DNA of 64,000 bases from Marinoscillum sp040218045. Lineage in GTDB: Bacteria; Bacteroidota; Bacteroidia; Cytophagales; Cyclobacteriaceae. Every line of letters starts with the position of its first letter. Position 1 is the first letter of the stretch. Both the position numbers and the translations under genes were made by a program. Below the pieces are notes generated by a model. It saw only the letters and a list, made by a program, of their open reading frames with translations, searched no databases and had not been told where the DNA came from. Below, piece by piece: positions 36,312 to 43,040 of this stretch. Where the stretch lies: NCBI GenBank assembly GCA_040218045.1, contig JAVJQA010000049.1, positions 62,001-126,000 on the forward strand, written 5' to 3'.

Positions 36312-36932
36312 TCAACTTTCTTCATAGTTCTCGTTTATCGAATAATGTTGAAACCATCTATAGAGCTGCTTTAGCAAAAGAAGTAGATACCTAAATATGA
36401 TAATGAACAAAAAAGTGACTAAAATTCGGGGGATCAATTCATCGAGATCGTTAACCCAATTTGATTCCCAATAGTCTGAGAATTCATAAGTATTCCACCT
36501 ACCATTATAATATTCTCGTTTACCTCTTCTGGATGAGAACACGTACTGAATTAAAATGAAAAACGGAATAAATAGAAGGAGAGAAAGGGGGAATAACTTT
36601 AAGTTAGATTTTAATTCTCGGGCTAAACCAAAATGAGCTTTCTCAATCACTTTCCTTCTGTTATGGCTATTAACCTCAGATTGAGCTCGCTTTTTAAAAC
36701 CTATTTTGAGATTGATATTGCGTTCTTCTTCAGATGCCTTTTCATTCGTCGTTGGAATTGGAGGTGGAGTGGAATTTATTATGTCGTTAAGTTCTTCTAG
36801 CTTCACAGCAGGTACCCAACCATCTAGTCCTTTCTTCCAAACCAGCGTAGATTTAGATATTCCAATTTGAGCAAGGTCTGAAATTGAAAGCGGGCCTTTT
36901 TTCTCTTCATTCTCGATAATAAAGTAGTCCAT
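36312..36932 (-). CDS. GYF_2 (DUF4339) domain membrane protein
   Basis: 206 residues. The N-terminal 60 residues form a GYF_2 domain (YFIIENEEKKGPLSISDLAQIG, STLVWKKGLDGWVPA), a module thought to bind proline-rich or other peptides. A Pro-rich TPPPIPT linker follows, then a basic helical region and two hydrophobic segments (FPLSLLLFIPFFILIQYVF, LVTFLFIIIFRYLLLLLKQ). Function unknown; many such proteins accompany small membrane proteins. Orphan position in the repeat-rich region, and no shared promoter element is seen. Confidence 0.7.
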   Translation of the reverse strand: MDYFIIENEEKKGPLSISDLAQIGISKSTLVWKKGLDGWVPAVKLEELNDIINSTPPPIPTTNEKASEEERNINLKIGFKKRAQSEVNSHNRRKVIEKAHFGLARELKSNLKLFPLSLLLFIPFFILIQYVFSSRRGKREYYNGRWNTYEFSDYWESNWVNDLDELIPRILVTFLFIIIFRYLLLLLKQLYRWFQHYSINENYEES

Positions 36933-37220
36933 TTCTTAAGAGGTTATTGAGCAACATTTGAGTATGCTACAAAACGTCAGCATATTTCACTATGGCTGCT
37001 CTGCCACAGCGATTCCACCACTGGCATAAACAACAGCCAAATTTCACCGAACCTACCAAAATATCCTATACCGGTCAAGCCTTTCTCTACAGAAGATTCA
37101 ATAAGCGTTACTAATAGCTGATTTTGTAAGACTAATACATCGTCTCCGATTTTGAAGGGAGTCATCCTGTCCCGAAGCTTCGGAAGGAGCTCATTGAGCT
37201 TGGGAAGGTAACCGGCTTTT
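36933..37220. other. Gene-free stretch at the left edge of the repeat zone
   Basis: No ORF I trust. A 62-codon minus-strand frame (36977-37165) has no recognisable motif. At 37162-37185 the sequence GTCATCCTGTCCCGAAGC matches the inner hairpin arm of repeat family B (29301 onward), so fragments of that family are present here as well. Confidence 0.4.
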
Positions 37221-37424
37221 GGCAGCTACCTTCTATACGTCAAGATGTCTGGCGACATGACTGCAAGGTGATATTTGTTTTTAAAAAAGTCATCCCGTAG
37301 GGATCTCATGGAGTAAACTAGAAAGGACTGGCTCTAGCTTCAGTTTGCAACTGAAGCTGAATCATGAAACGGAAGTTTAGAAACTTCCTGCTATTCGTGG
37401 ATTCAGTTGGAAACTGAATCCAGT
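37221..37424. repeat. Dispersed multi-hairpin repeat family C, copy 1 (lacks left end)
   Basis: About 200 bp nearly identical to the right four-fifths of 40266-40504: TCAAGATGTCTGGCGACATG, AGTCATCCCGTAGGGATCTC, then the hairpins AGCTTCAGTT/AACTGAAGCT, GGAAGTTT/AAACTTCC and TGGATTCAGTT/AACTGAATCCA. It ends just left of the first 21-bp array. Confidence 0.85.
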
Positions 37425-37490
37425 CCAGTTGAGTAGTTATCATTGTCCCCGAGCCAGGGGTACTTCAAAGATGCTCGCTTGCGCCTTTTA

Positions 37491-37679
37491 TCCTCATCGT
37501 CGGGCCTTTTTGCCTCATCGTCGCACCTAAAAGGTTCATCGTTGGGCCTTTTTACCTCATCGCCGGGCCTAAAAGGTCCAACGTCGGGCCTATTTACCCC
37601 AGAGTTGGGCCTTTTTACTCCAACGCCGCACCTAAAAGATCCAACGTCGGGACTATTTACGTCAACGCTGAGCCTGTGA
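37491..37679. repeat. Tandem array 1: nine contiguous 21-bp units
   Basis: Units begin at 37491, 37512, 37533, 37554, 37575, 37596, 37617, 37638 and 37659, all exactly 21 bp. Each has a C/G-rich core (TCATCGTCGGGCC type) followed by a tract, and the tract alternates largely between TTTTT (or TATTT) and TAAAA, so units also pair into 42-bp dimers. Because 21 is divisible by 3, both strands stay open and give seven-residue repeats; I do not treat either as a gene. Confidence 0.9.
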
Positions 37680-37751
37680 AGTGGGGGGTACACTGCGGCG
37701 GGCTTCCGAAGTGGGGTAGGGTACCTGCCTTGCCGGACAGGCAGGCTTATA

Positions 37752-37919
37752 GGTGACTCGAGTCAGTAAAAAGGTTACTCAAGTCACCAAAAAGGGAACT
37801 CGGGTCGGTAAATAGGCGACTCGAGTCAGTAATTATCCGACTCCACTTCCCTAAAAGGTGACTCCAGTCAGTAAAATGGCGACTCGGGTCGGTAAAATGG
37901 TGACTGCAGTCGCCTCTGA
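37752..37919. repeat. Tandem array 2: eight contiguous 21-bp units with palindromic cores
   Basis: Units begin at 37752, 37773, 37794, 37815, 37836, 37857, 37878 and 37899, each 21 bp. The general form is GGYGACTCGAGTCRGTAAAA plus one base. Unit cores are full or near palindromes (GACTCGAGTC twice; ACTCAAGT, ACTCGGGT, ACTCCAGT, ACTGCAGT in others). All but the last end in an A-rich tract. Stop codons recur in the frames examined, so the array is not coding. GAAGTGGGGTAGGGTAC borders it on the left (37708) and a similar GAAGTGGGTAGG on the right (37918). Confidence 0.9.
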
Positions 37920-38000
37920 AGTGGGTAGGCCAACCTTTGAAGTCCCCTGATTGGGTGCCATTGTATCACACAAAGCATTTTGAAATGAAATGCAAAGAAC

Positions 38001-38091
38001 CGGCAGCAATACAATTGTCACGGAGTTGGAACCGAATGCTGCCTTCTATTCGTCAAGATGTCTGGCGACATGACTGCAAGGTGATATTTGT
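38001..38091. repeat. Dispersed repeat family C, copy 2 (left part only)
   Basis: 91 bp almost identical to the left end of 40266-40504: CAATACAATTGTCACGGAG, AACCGAATGCTGCCTTCTAT, ATGTCTGGCGACAT, CAAGGTGATATTTG. It stops there, without the three right-hand hairpins, exactly where the truncated regulator gene begins to look native. Confidence 0.85.
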
Positions 38092-38293
38092 AGCTTGTAA
38101 ACCTTTCCTTCTTCGGTAAGGATAGGTACCCCGCCTGTTCCAGTGCTTTGATGTCTCGGTAAATGGTTCGGGTACTTACATCAAATTTTTCAGCAAGATT
38201 TGGTGCGGTCAATAGCCTTACAGTCTGTAATTGTGTGAGTATTGAAGATAATCTTGAAATTCGTTTAATATCATTGTCTTCTTCATCTCTCAA
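38018..38293 (-). pseudogene. Truncated YafY/DeoR-type helix-turn-helix regulator
   Basis: Reads 91 codons from a TTG at 38293. Residues about 8-55 are a clean HTH of the YafY/WYL type: RISRLSSILTQLQTVRLLTA, then AEKFDVSTRTIYRDIKALEQAG. Intact relatives run to more than 200 residues with a WYL ligand domain. Here the frame enters repeat C copy 2 at about 38091 and the last 24 or so residues are encoded by the repeat. Either a dead gene or a bare DNA-binding fragment; the former is more likely. Confidence 0.75.
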
Positions 38294-38558
38294 TATTCCA
38301 AGTACCGCAATGGATCATAAGTTCAACTATCATACTTAAAGCAGGACCTGGTCGCGTAAACTTTTCATCCCGGCAAAGGACTATAAAAGTATCGGGTTGT
38401 AATAGCCTTTGCAAACCAGCCTGCCTGCAGATAGCTTGGTTGGTGCGGCCAGCAAGTTTTACTGAATGATAAAGTTTGTGTTAGCGGTATTTTTCAATCT
38501 AAGGTGTCACACTTGTTTGATTGAAACTGTCTAATTAAATAGAGGTATAATTAAGCAA
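38294..38558. other. Intergenic stretch upstream of the sigma factor operon
   Basis: 265 bp with no ORF. Contains GCAAAGG (38373-38379) and CCTTTGC (38406-38412), an inverted pair around 26 bases, and a CAGCCTGCCTGCAG segment akin to the GC-rich palindrome inside repeat B2. No -7 box convincingly matches upstream of 38559. Confidence 0.3.
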
Positions 38559-39374
38559 ATGGAGAAAGATTTAATTGATCAAATTGAGAGAGCTCTCTCA
38601 GGAGAGAAGGAGGCATTAGAAAGCATTGTTGAGGAGGTGAAAGATCTCATCTATAATCTTTCACTTAAAATGTTGCTTTTTCCAGAAGATGCCGAAGATG
38701 CTACTCAAGAGATATTGGTTAAAATGATCACCCATTTGAGTACGTTTCAGAGAAAGAGTTCTTTTCAAACCTGGGTGTATAGAATAGCGAGCAACTACTT
38801 GATTACAGAAAAGTCAAAAAGAGGATATCAGGCAAGAAGGATTTCATTCGATGCCTATGCTGATCAAATTGACAGTGGACATTCTGAAAAAGTCATGTAC
38901 ACCAGCAACGAAGGTGAAATTAACTTACTGGAAGAAGAGGTAAAAGTTAGTTGCACCCATGGATTGTTGTATTGCCTCAATTCCACCAATAGGCTCATAT
39001 ATATTCTTGGAGATGTGTTGGATTTTAACGGTGTAGAAGCAGCAGGGATTTTGGAGATCACTCCGACAAGCTTCAGGAAGCAATTGTCACGTTCGAGGGA
39101 AAAAGTGAGAAATTTCCTGACAGCAAAATGTGGACTCGTCAATACTGATAATCCTTGTAGATGCAAACGAAAGATTGATTTTCTCATTGATCAGGAGATG
39201 ATAGACCCGAAGGCTTTGAGGTTTGCTCATCATACCAACAGAAGCATCGACTTAATGGACAAAATTGATTCGTTGGATAAAACCTTGAGTGTATTCAGGT
39301 CAGTTCCAGTCCTTGAAGCTCCCGATGAAGTTTTGAATGAAGTAAAACAAATGATTAGATCAACAACATTTTGA
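38559..39374 (+). CDS. ECF-like sigma-70 factor with C-terminal Cys motif
   Basis: 271 residues. Sigma region 2 lies at about 8-85 (DLIYNLSLKMLLFPEDAEDATQEIL, SSFQTWVYRIASNYL) and region 4 at about 132-187 (STNRLIYILGDVLDFNGVEAAGIL, then TPTSFRKQLSRSREKVRNFL). Beyond that is an 80-residue extension beginning with Cys191 and NPC200-R-C202-K-R-K, a Cys cluster that may bind metal or sense redox. No anti-sigma gene is adjacent. Two small genes follow at 2 bp and with a 4-bp overlap: a SnoaL-like protein and an MGMT-like protein, forming an operon. The stimulus and regulon are unknown. Confidence 0.85.
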   Translation: MEKDLIDQIERALSGEKEALESIVEEVKDLIYNLSLKMLLFPEDAEDATQEILVKMITHLSTFQRKSSFQTWVYRIASNYLITEKSKRGYQARRISFDAYADQIDSGHSEKVMYTSNEGEINLLEEEVKVSCTHGLLYCLNSTNRLIYILGDVLDFNGVEAAGILEITPTSFRKQLSRSREKVRNFLTAKCGLVNTDNPCRCKRKIDFLIDQEMIDPKALRFAHHTNRSIDLMDKIDSLDKTLSVFRSVPVLEAPDEVLNEVKQMIRSTTF

Positions 39375-39376
39375 AT

Positions 39377-39769
39377 ATGAAAGAAATAATAGAAAAGTAT
39401 GTGTCCATATGGAATTCAAATGGCATTTCTGATTTGGAACAGGTTTTTAGTGAAAAGTCAACATTCTGGGATGCTACACAAGTGGGTAGTGCGATAGATG
39501 TGTTAACTGGCTCCATAGCTGCCACCTATGAAGCTTTTTCCAATGTTTCATTTCAAATTATTTCTCTGGCTACCACCAGTGAAAACCAGTTCTTTTTGGA
39601 GTGGCAAATGACTGGTACAAATACGGGAGTGTTTTTTGGCTCCCCACCAACAGGAAAAGGAATTGAAATACATGGACTTGACTCCATAAAGTTTGAGACA
39701 AATAAAATTACAGAAATAAAGAGCTTTTATGATAGTAGTTTGTTTGGTCAACAATTAGGACTCCAATGA
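39377..39769 (+). CDS. SnoaL-like (NTF2-fold) protein in the sigma factor operon
   Basis: 130 residues from ATG 39377, two bases after the sigma stop; an in-frame TTG at 39371 overlaps that stop. The NTF2/SnoaL layout is an N-terminal helix (IIEKYVSIWNSNGISDLEQVFSEKSTFWDA), a middle FSNVSFQIISLATTSENQFFLEWQMTGTNTG strand pair and a GIEIHGLDSIKFETNKITEIKSFYDSS C-terminus. No signal peptide, so cytoplasmic. In ECF41-type sigma factors a SnoaL-like domain is fused to the sigma factor and tunes it; here it is a separate, translationally linked gene, so a regulatory role is an inference worth testing. Confidence 0.75.
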   Translation: MKEIIEKYVSIWNSNGISDLEQVFSEKSTFWDATQVGSAIDVLTGSIAATYEAFSNVSFQIISLATTSENQFFLEWQMTGTNTGVFFGSPPTGKGIEIHGLDSIKFETNKITEIKSFYDSSLFGQQLGLQ

Positions 39770-40170
39770 AAAAAACAGCTATTCCAGAGAAGATGCAAAA
39801 GTTTTACGGAACCGGTACCATGTTGCATCCTGATAAAGAAATAGTCGAGTCAGTGATTAATGAAATTCCTTCTGGAAGGGTTGCTACTATTGATTCGATA
39901 TGTGAAAAGTTGGCCCGTGATCATGATGCGAACGTTACTTGCCCCATGAGGACTACAAATTTCGTGAAGACCATTACAGGGATTCATTCTGACTGTAATG
40001 AATCAATTCCCTTCTGGAGGGTTATTAGAAAGGATCACCTGTTGATCAATTCACCTTTTACAGCCCGATGTGCCGAAAACCTTGAGAAAGAAGGGTTTCG
40101 AGTAAATCCAAACACTAAAGGAGAATTGAAAGTACAGAACGTTGAAGATCGGCTGTTCACTTTTGTGTAA
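39766..40170 (+). CDS. MGMT/alkyltransferase-like protein lacking the active-site cysteine
   Basis: 134 residues, start overlapping the previous stop by 4 bases. Resembles the DNA-binding domain of O6-methylguanine methyltransferases: NEIPSGRVATIDSICEKLA and the region normally reading PCHRV, here P82-F-W-R-V. The acceptor Cys is replaced, as in alkyltransferase-like proteins, so direct methyl transfer is not expected. The CPMRTTNF motif (Cys59) and the C-terminal AENLEKEGFRVN match a family annotated simply as MGMT family protein. It probably recognises modified DNA; co-expression with a sigma factor hints at a stress response. Confidence 0.75.
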   Translation: MKKTAIPEKMQKFYGTGTMLHPDKEIVESVINEIPSGRVATIDSICEKLARDHDANVTCPMRTTNFVKTITGIHSDCNESIPFWRVIRKDHLLINSPFTARCAENLEKEGFRVNPNTKGELKVQNVEDRLFTFV

Positions 40171-40265
40171 TCACTAGCACTGCTTATGATTTGTAATTTG
40201 GCAAGGCGAGTTTGAAGAAGTGTGCGTGCCGATTTGATTAGTTTATTCTTCTCTCAAGGCCTTAG

Positions 40266-40504
40266 CTGGCAACAATACAATTGTCACGGAGTTGGAACCG
40301 AATGCTGCCTTCTATTCGTCAAGATGTCTGGCGACATGACTGCAAGGTGATATTTGTTTTTAAAAAAAAGTCATCCCGTAGGGATCTCATTGAGTAAACC
40401 AGAAAGTACTGGCTCTAGCTTCAGTTTGCAACTGAAGCTGAATCATGAAGCGGAAGTTTAGAAACTTCCGGCTATTCGTGGATTCAGTTGGAAACTGAAT
40501 CCAG
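40266..40504. repeat. Dispersed multi-hairpin repeat family C, copy 3 (most complete)
   Basis: About 239 bp covering both C1 and C2. From left to right it holds ATGTC-tggc-GACAT, ATCCC-gta-GGGAT, then three tight perfect hairpins: AGCTTCAGTT/AACTGAAGCT (40417-40439), CGGAAGTTT/AAACTTCCG (40451-40470) and TGGATTCAGTT/AACTGAATCCA (40479-40503). No ORF. It fills most of the 375-bp gap between the MGMT-like gene and the next gene. Confidence 0.88.
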
Positions 40505-40545
40505 GTGCAATTCCTCTTAGCTACTCGACTACCCACTGTTCCTTA

Positions 40546-40953
40546 CTATTGCACTTTCTTGGGCCAATTCCATGCCAACCATACAATGGAGAAGGTTATT
40601 AGGCTTTCTAAAAACGCCAGAAATACATAGAAGCTGTACCAGGGTGTAAAGGAGGTCAGACCTATCGCTATCATCATAAGTGTAAATACAATCCCGAAAA
40701 ACACATTTAGGAACCTATTTATTTTTGGGTTCAATAGAATTGATAATGCCACCATAACTGAGGGAATTGCCAAAGTTATCGAAGCGATCAGCAGTTTGGA
40801 TGGACTGTTCAAAACGTTGACACCAGTTAAAAGACTGTCAATTTTCCCTGGCGTATAGAGTTCAAAATAATCACCGTATAGGTAGCAGAAAACTACAGAG
40901 GCCCATAAGGCGGATAACTTAATTTTGATATTCAATTTTGGGTTTTCTAGCAT
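40546..40953 (-). CDS. Small DUF6326-like membrane protein
   Basis: 135 residues with four membrane helices (LWASVVFCYLYGDYFELY, LLIASITLAIPSVMVALSILL, FLNVFFGIVFTLMMIAIGL, YSFYVFLAFLESLITFSIVWLAW). The start LNIKIKLSALWASVVFCYLYGDYFELYTPGKI matches a family of small proteins annotated DUF6326, of unknown function. Monocistronic, flanked by repeats C3 and A3. Confidence 0.75.
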   Translation of the reverse strand: MLENPKLNIKIKLSALWASVVFCYLYGDYFELYTPGKIDSLLTGVNVLNSPSKLLIASITLAIPSVMVALSILLNPKINRFLNVFFGIVFTLMMIAIGLTSFTPWYSFYVFLAFLESLITFSIVWLAWNWPKKVQ

Positions 40954-40965
40954 TCTTTCAATTTG

Positions 40966-41073
40966 ATTAGTCCTACTTCATCGAGTCCCCCAGGTCGATA
41001 GAACGAAGATAATAACTACGTAACGTCATGCTGAATTCATTTTAGTATCTACACTTGGCAAAGTAGGATTAGT
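40966..41073. repeat. Dispersed repeat family A, copy 3 (diverged, shorter)
   Basis: Ends TTAGTCCTACTT and AAGTAGGATTAG are inverted copies; the centre has ACGTAACGTCATGCTGAATT as in copies 1 and 2, while the left inner half differs and is shorter by about 30 bp. Confidence 0.75.
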
Positions 41074-41130
41074 GAGCTCTTCTAATGTAGATGTGAAATC
41101 TCATGAAAGAGTTGCTTCACTGGCCAAGAA

Positions 41131-43008
41131 CTATTTTATTACCACTTGCGTAGAGATGACCCGTCCATTCGCTTCAGCTTTGAGCAGGTACATGCCGGGT
41201 TGCAGCCCGGATTTTAGGTGGTTTGTTGTTGCTTCATGAGTCAGCACCTTCTTTCCTGCCGCATCAAATATTTCAATATTCGAAAGTGGTTTTGAGAAGT
41301 TCAGATTGCCATTTCCCGGATTGGGGTAAACCAATAGTTGAGTGGTCTTTGGTTCGGATAAAATGGCTTTCCCGTTCTCATCAATTTGATTAAAGGAATT
41401 CACCTTTTTAATCAACCATCCGTCCGGGTCAAATACGAGCTTTTCCACTTTTCCACTTGCGGGTACTTTGAAGGTCTGCTCGTTGGTGGTTTGAACCAGT
41501 CGGAACAGTTTTACCTGTCCACTTTCATAAGTGATCTTAAACTCCAGAGGCGTTGTGAACAGCTCTATTACGCTTGTGGTTTGCTGTTTTACCCTGACTT
41601 CCAGTGTGTCAGAAGAGGCTTTGAACCAGGTAATGTCAAATACCGGATGACCCTCTCCATAGTACCATTGATCAAAGAAAGGCCCATAATCCTTACCCGT
41701 TTCCCGCTCTATTACCGCTTTGAAATCAGCGCCCGTAGCTGTACCATTGCCATACTCTGTGAGGTAGGCCCTGATTGCTTTGAAGAACAGGTCGTCATTG
41801 TTGATGATCTCGCGAATCATATTGACTATCAGGCCGCCTTTCGCATAAGTCAACCTGAAATTGAAAATGCGGTTATCATTGGTCGATTCACTCTCCGGTA
41901 CATAGACCGAACCGTCCTCTGTTCCGGTCACACTCAGGATATCATCTTCTACCAATGCAAATCCATTCCGCTTGGAAAGCAATTTCTCTGCCGCAAAGTA
42001 TTCGCAGAACCGCGCAAAGCCTTCATTGATCCAGATGTCGCTCCAGGTGGCGCAAGTGATGTGGTCTCCAAACCACTGATGGCCAAGCTCGTGGGCATTG
42101 AGGCCAAAAGTGAAAATGCCCATAGAACTCATCGTCTGATGCTCCATACCTCCACTAAATGGAGCCATTACATGTCCATACTTTTCCTCATGGAAGGGAT
42201 ATAGTCCGAAATAAGTGGAAAACAGCTCCATCATTTCAGGTACCTCGTCTAGTTGATTCCTATAATAGGGCAGGGTTTCAGGGTTGTTGTAGATATAGTT
42301 TTGGATGAGAATCGAGTCGCCATTCAGCTCATCAGGATAAGCGTAGTTGTTGTACTCCACATATTCGCCAATCGTAAATGCAACAAGATAATAGGCGATG
42401 GGGTACCTGCTTGCCCATTCATATCGTACCCGGTTGTTGGTCAGCGATACAGTCTTTTGTAAAAGTCCGTTCGAACCCACTTTTAAGTGATCTCCTGTAG
42501 TAATATGAACCCGGATCGAATCAATTTTATCATTAAGGTCTTGTTTGGCGGGCCACCAGTATTTGGCATTGAATGGCTCAGAGAGTGTCCACGTGACCTG
42601 GTTGCCCCAGGCGTTGGAGGAATCATTGTTGATCCCGGCGAAAATCCCATTGGAGGCTGGGTTTGGCTCACCTGAGTAGGAGACGACCATATTGAGGAGA
42701 TCACCGTTATTGGGAGATCCTACATCGATTGTGACTATATCGTTGTTGCGGGTAAATGAAGTAGAGACTGAGTTGATGGTGATGCCACTGATCGACAGCT
42801 CATCAATGAGTTCCAGTTTTATTTTAGCGACATTGTCTGAAGTGATTTCAAAAACCAAGTGCGACTTACCAGCTATTTTGGTTGATAAATTGTCGGCAGA
42901 TAGTTCTAGTTTGAGGAATTTCATATCGAAATCCTCATGGCCTTGAGCCCTGACCAGCGTACAGAGCGACAATAAAAGAGAGAGAATGATTAATCGGCGG
43001 TAAATCAT
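41131..43008 (-). CDS. Secreted M1-family metallopeptidase with T9SS sorting domain
   Basis: 625 residues from ATG 43008, giving the signal peptide MIYRRLIILSLLLSLCTLVRAQ; the frame is open further upstream but runs into the neighbouring gene and lacks a signal. M1 zinc site H306-E-L-G-H310 with the downstream Glu in WINEGFARF. The usual GxMEN exopeptidase motif appears as GGMEHQ (Asn replaced by His), so aminopeptidase specificity may be altered. An N-terminal beta domain (about 25-210) precedes it. C-terminal T9SS type A tail (about 550-625: LLVYPNPGNGNLNFSKPL, PGMYLLKAEANG). Exported and probably anchored to the cell surface or released. Confidence 0.9.
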   Translation of the reverse strand: MIYRRLIILSLLLSLCTLVRAQGHEDFDMKFLKLELSADNLSTKIAGKSHLVFEITSDNVAKIKLELIDELSISGITINSVSTSFTRNNDIVTIDVGSPNNGDLLNMVVSYSGEPNPASNGIFAGINNDSSNAWGNQVTWTLSEPFNAKYWWPAKQDLNDKIDSIRVHITTGDHLKVGSNGLLQKTVSLTNNRVRYEWASRYPIAYYLVAFTIGEYVEYNNYAYPDELNGDSILIQNYIYNNPETLPYYRNQLDEVPEMMELFSTYFGLYPFHEEKYGHVMAPFSGGMEHQTMSSMGIFTFGLNAHELGHQWFGDHITCATWSDIWINEGFARFCEYFAAEKLLSKRNGFALVEDDILSVTGTEDGSVYVPESESTNDNRIFNFRLTYAKGGLIVNMIREIINNDDLFFKAIRAYLTEYGNGTATGADFKAVIERETGKDYGPFFDQWYYGEGHPVFDITWFKASSDTLEVRVKQQTTSVIELFTTPLEFKITYESGQVKLFRLVQTTNEQTFKVPASGKVEKLVFDPDGWLIKKVNSFNQIDENGKAILSEPKTTQLLVYPNPGNGNLNFSKPLSNIEIFDAAGKKVLTHEATTNHLKSGLQPGMYLLKAEANGRVISTQVVIK

Positions 43009-43040
43009 AATTGATATAGGAAACGTACTTTTCCAAAGGA

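Noticed and set aside
36977..37165. 62-codon minus-strand frame in the repeat zone
   Set aside because: No motif or partner, its start overlaps a family B-like fragment, and the length is within chance expectation.
37403..37693. 96-residue minus-strand frame with seven-residue repeats (VKRPNDE, PFRCDDE type) across array 1
   Set aside because: A 21-bp repeat without stops keeps several frames open on both strands (a 78-codon plus-strand frame exists too); there is no start context, no conserved non-repeat part, and the frame extends into repeat family C.
37491..37919. CRISPR array
   Set aside because: Units are contiguous and of equal length with no unique spacers, and no cas gene is present.
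40243..40269. Minus-strand codons reading PAKALREE then stop, like the tail of an FtsX-type ABC permease
   Set aside because: Only eight codons, cut off by repeat C copy 3; suggestive of a lost permease gene but too short to annotate.
41386..42204. 272-codon plus-strand frame opposite the M1 peptidase gene
   Set aside because: Antisense shadow of a well-supported gene, with no domain pattern.
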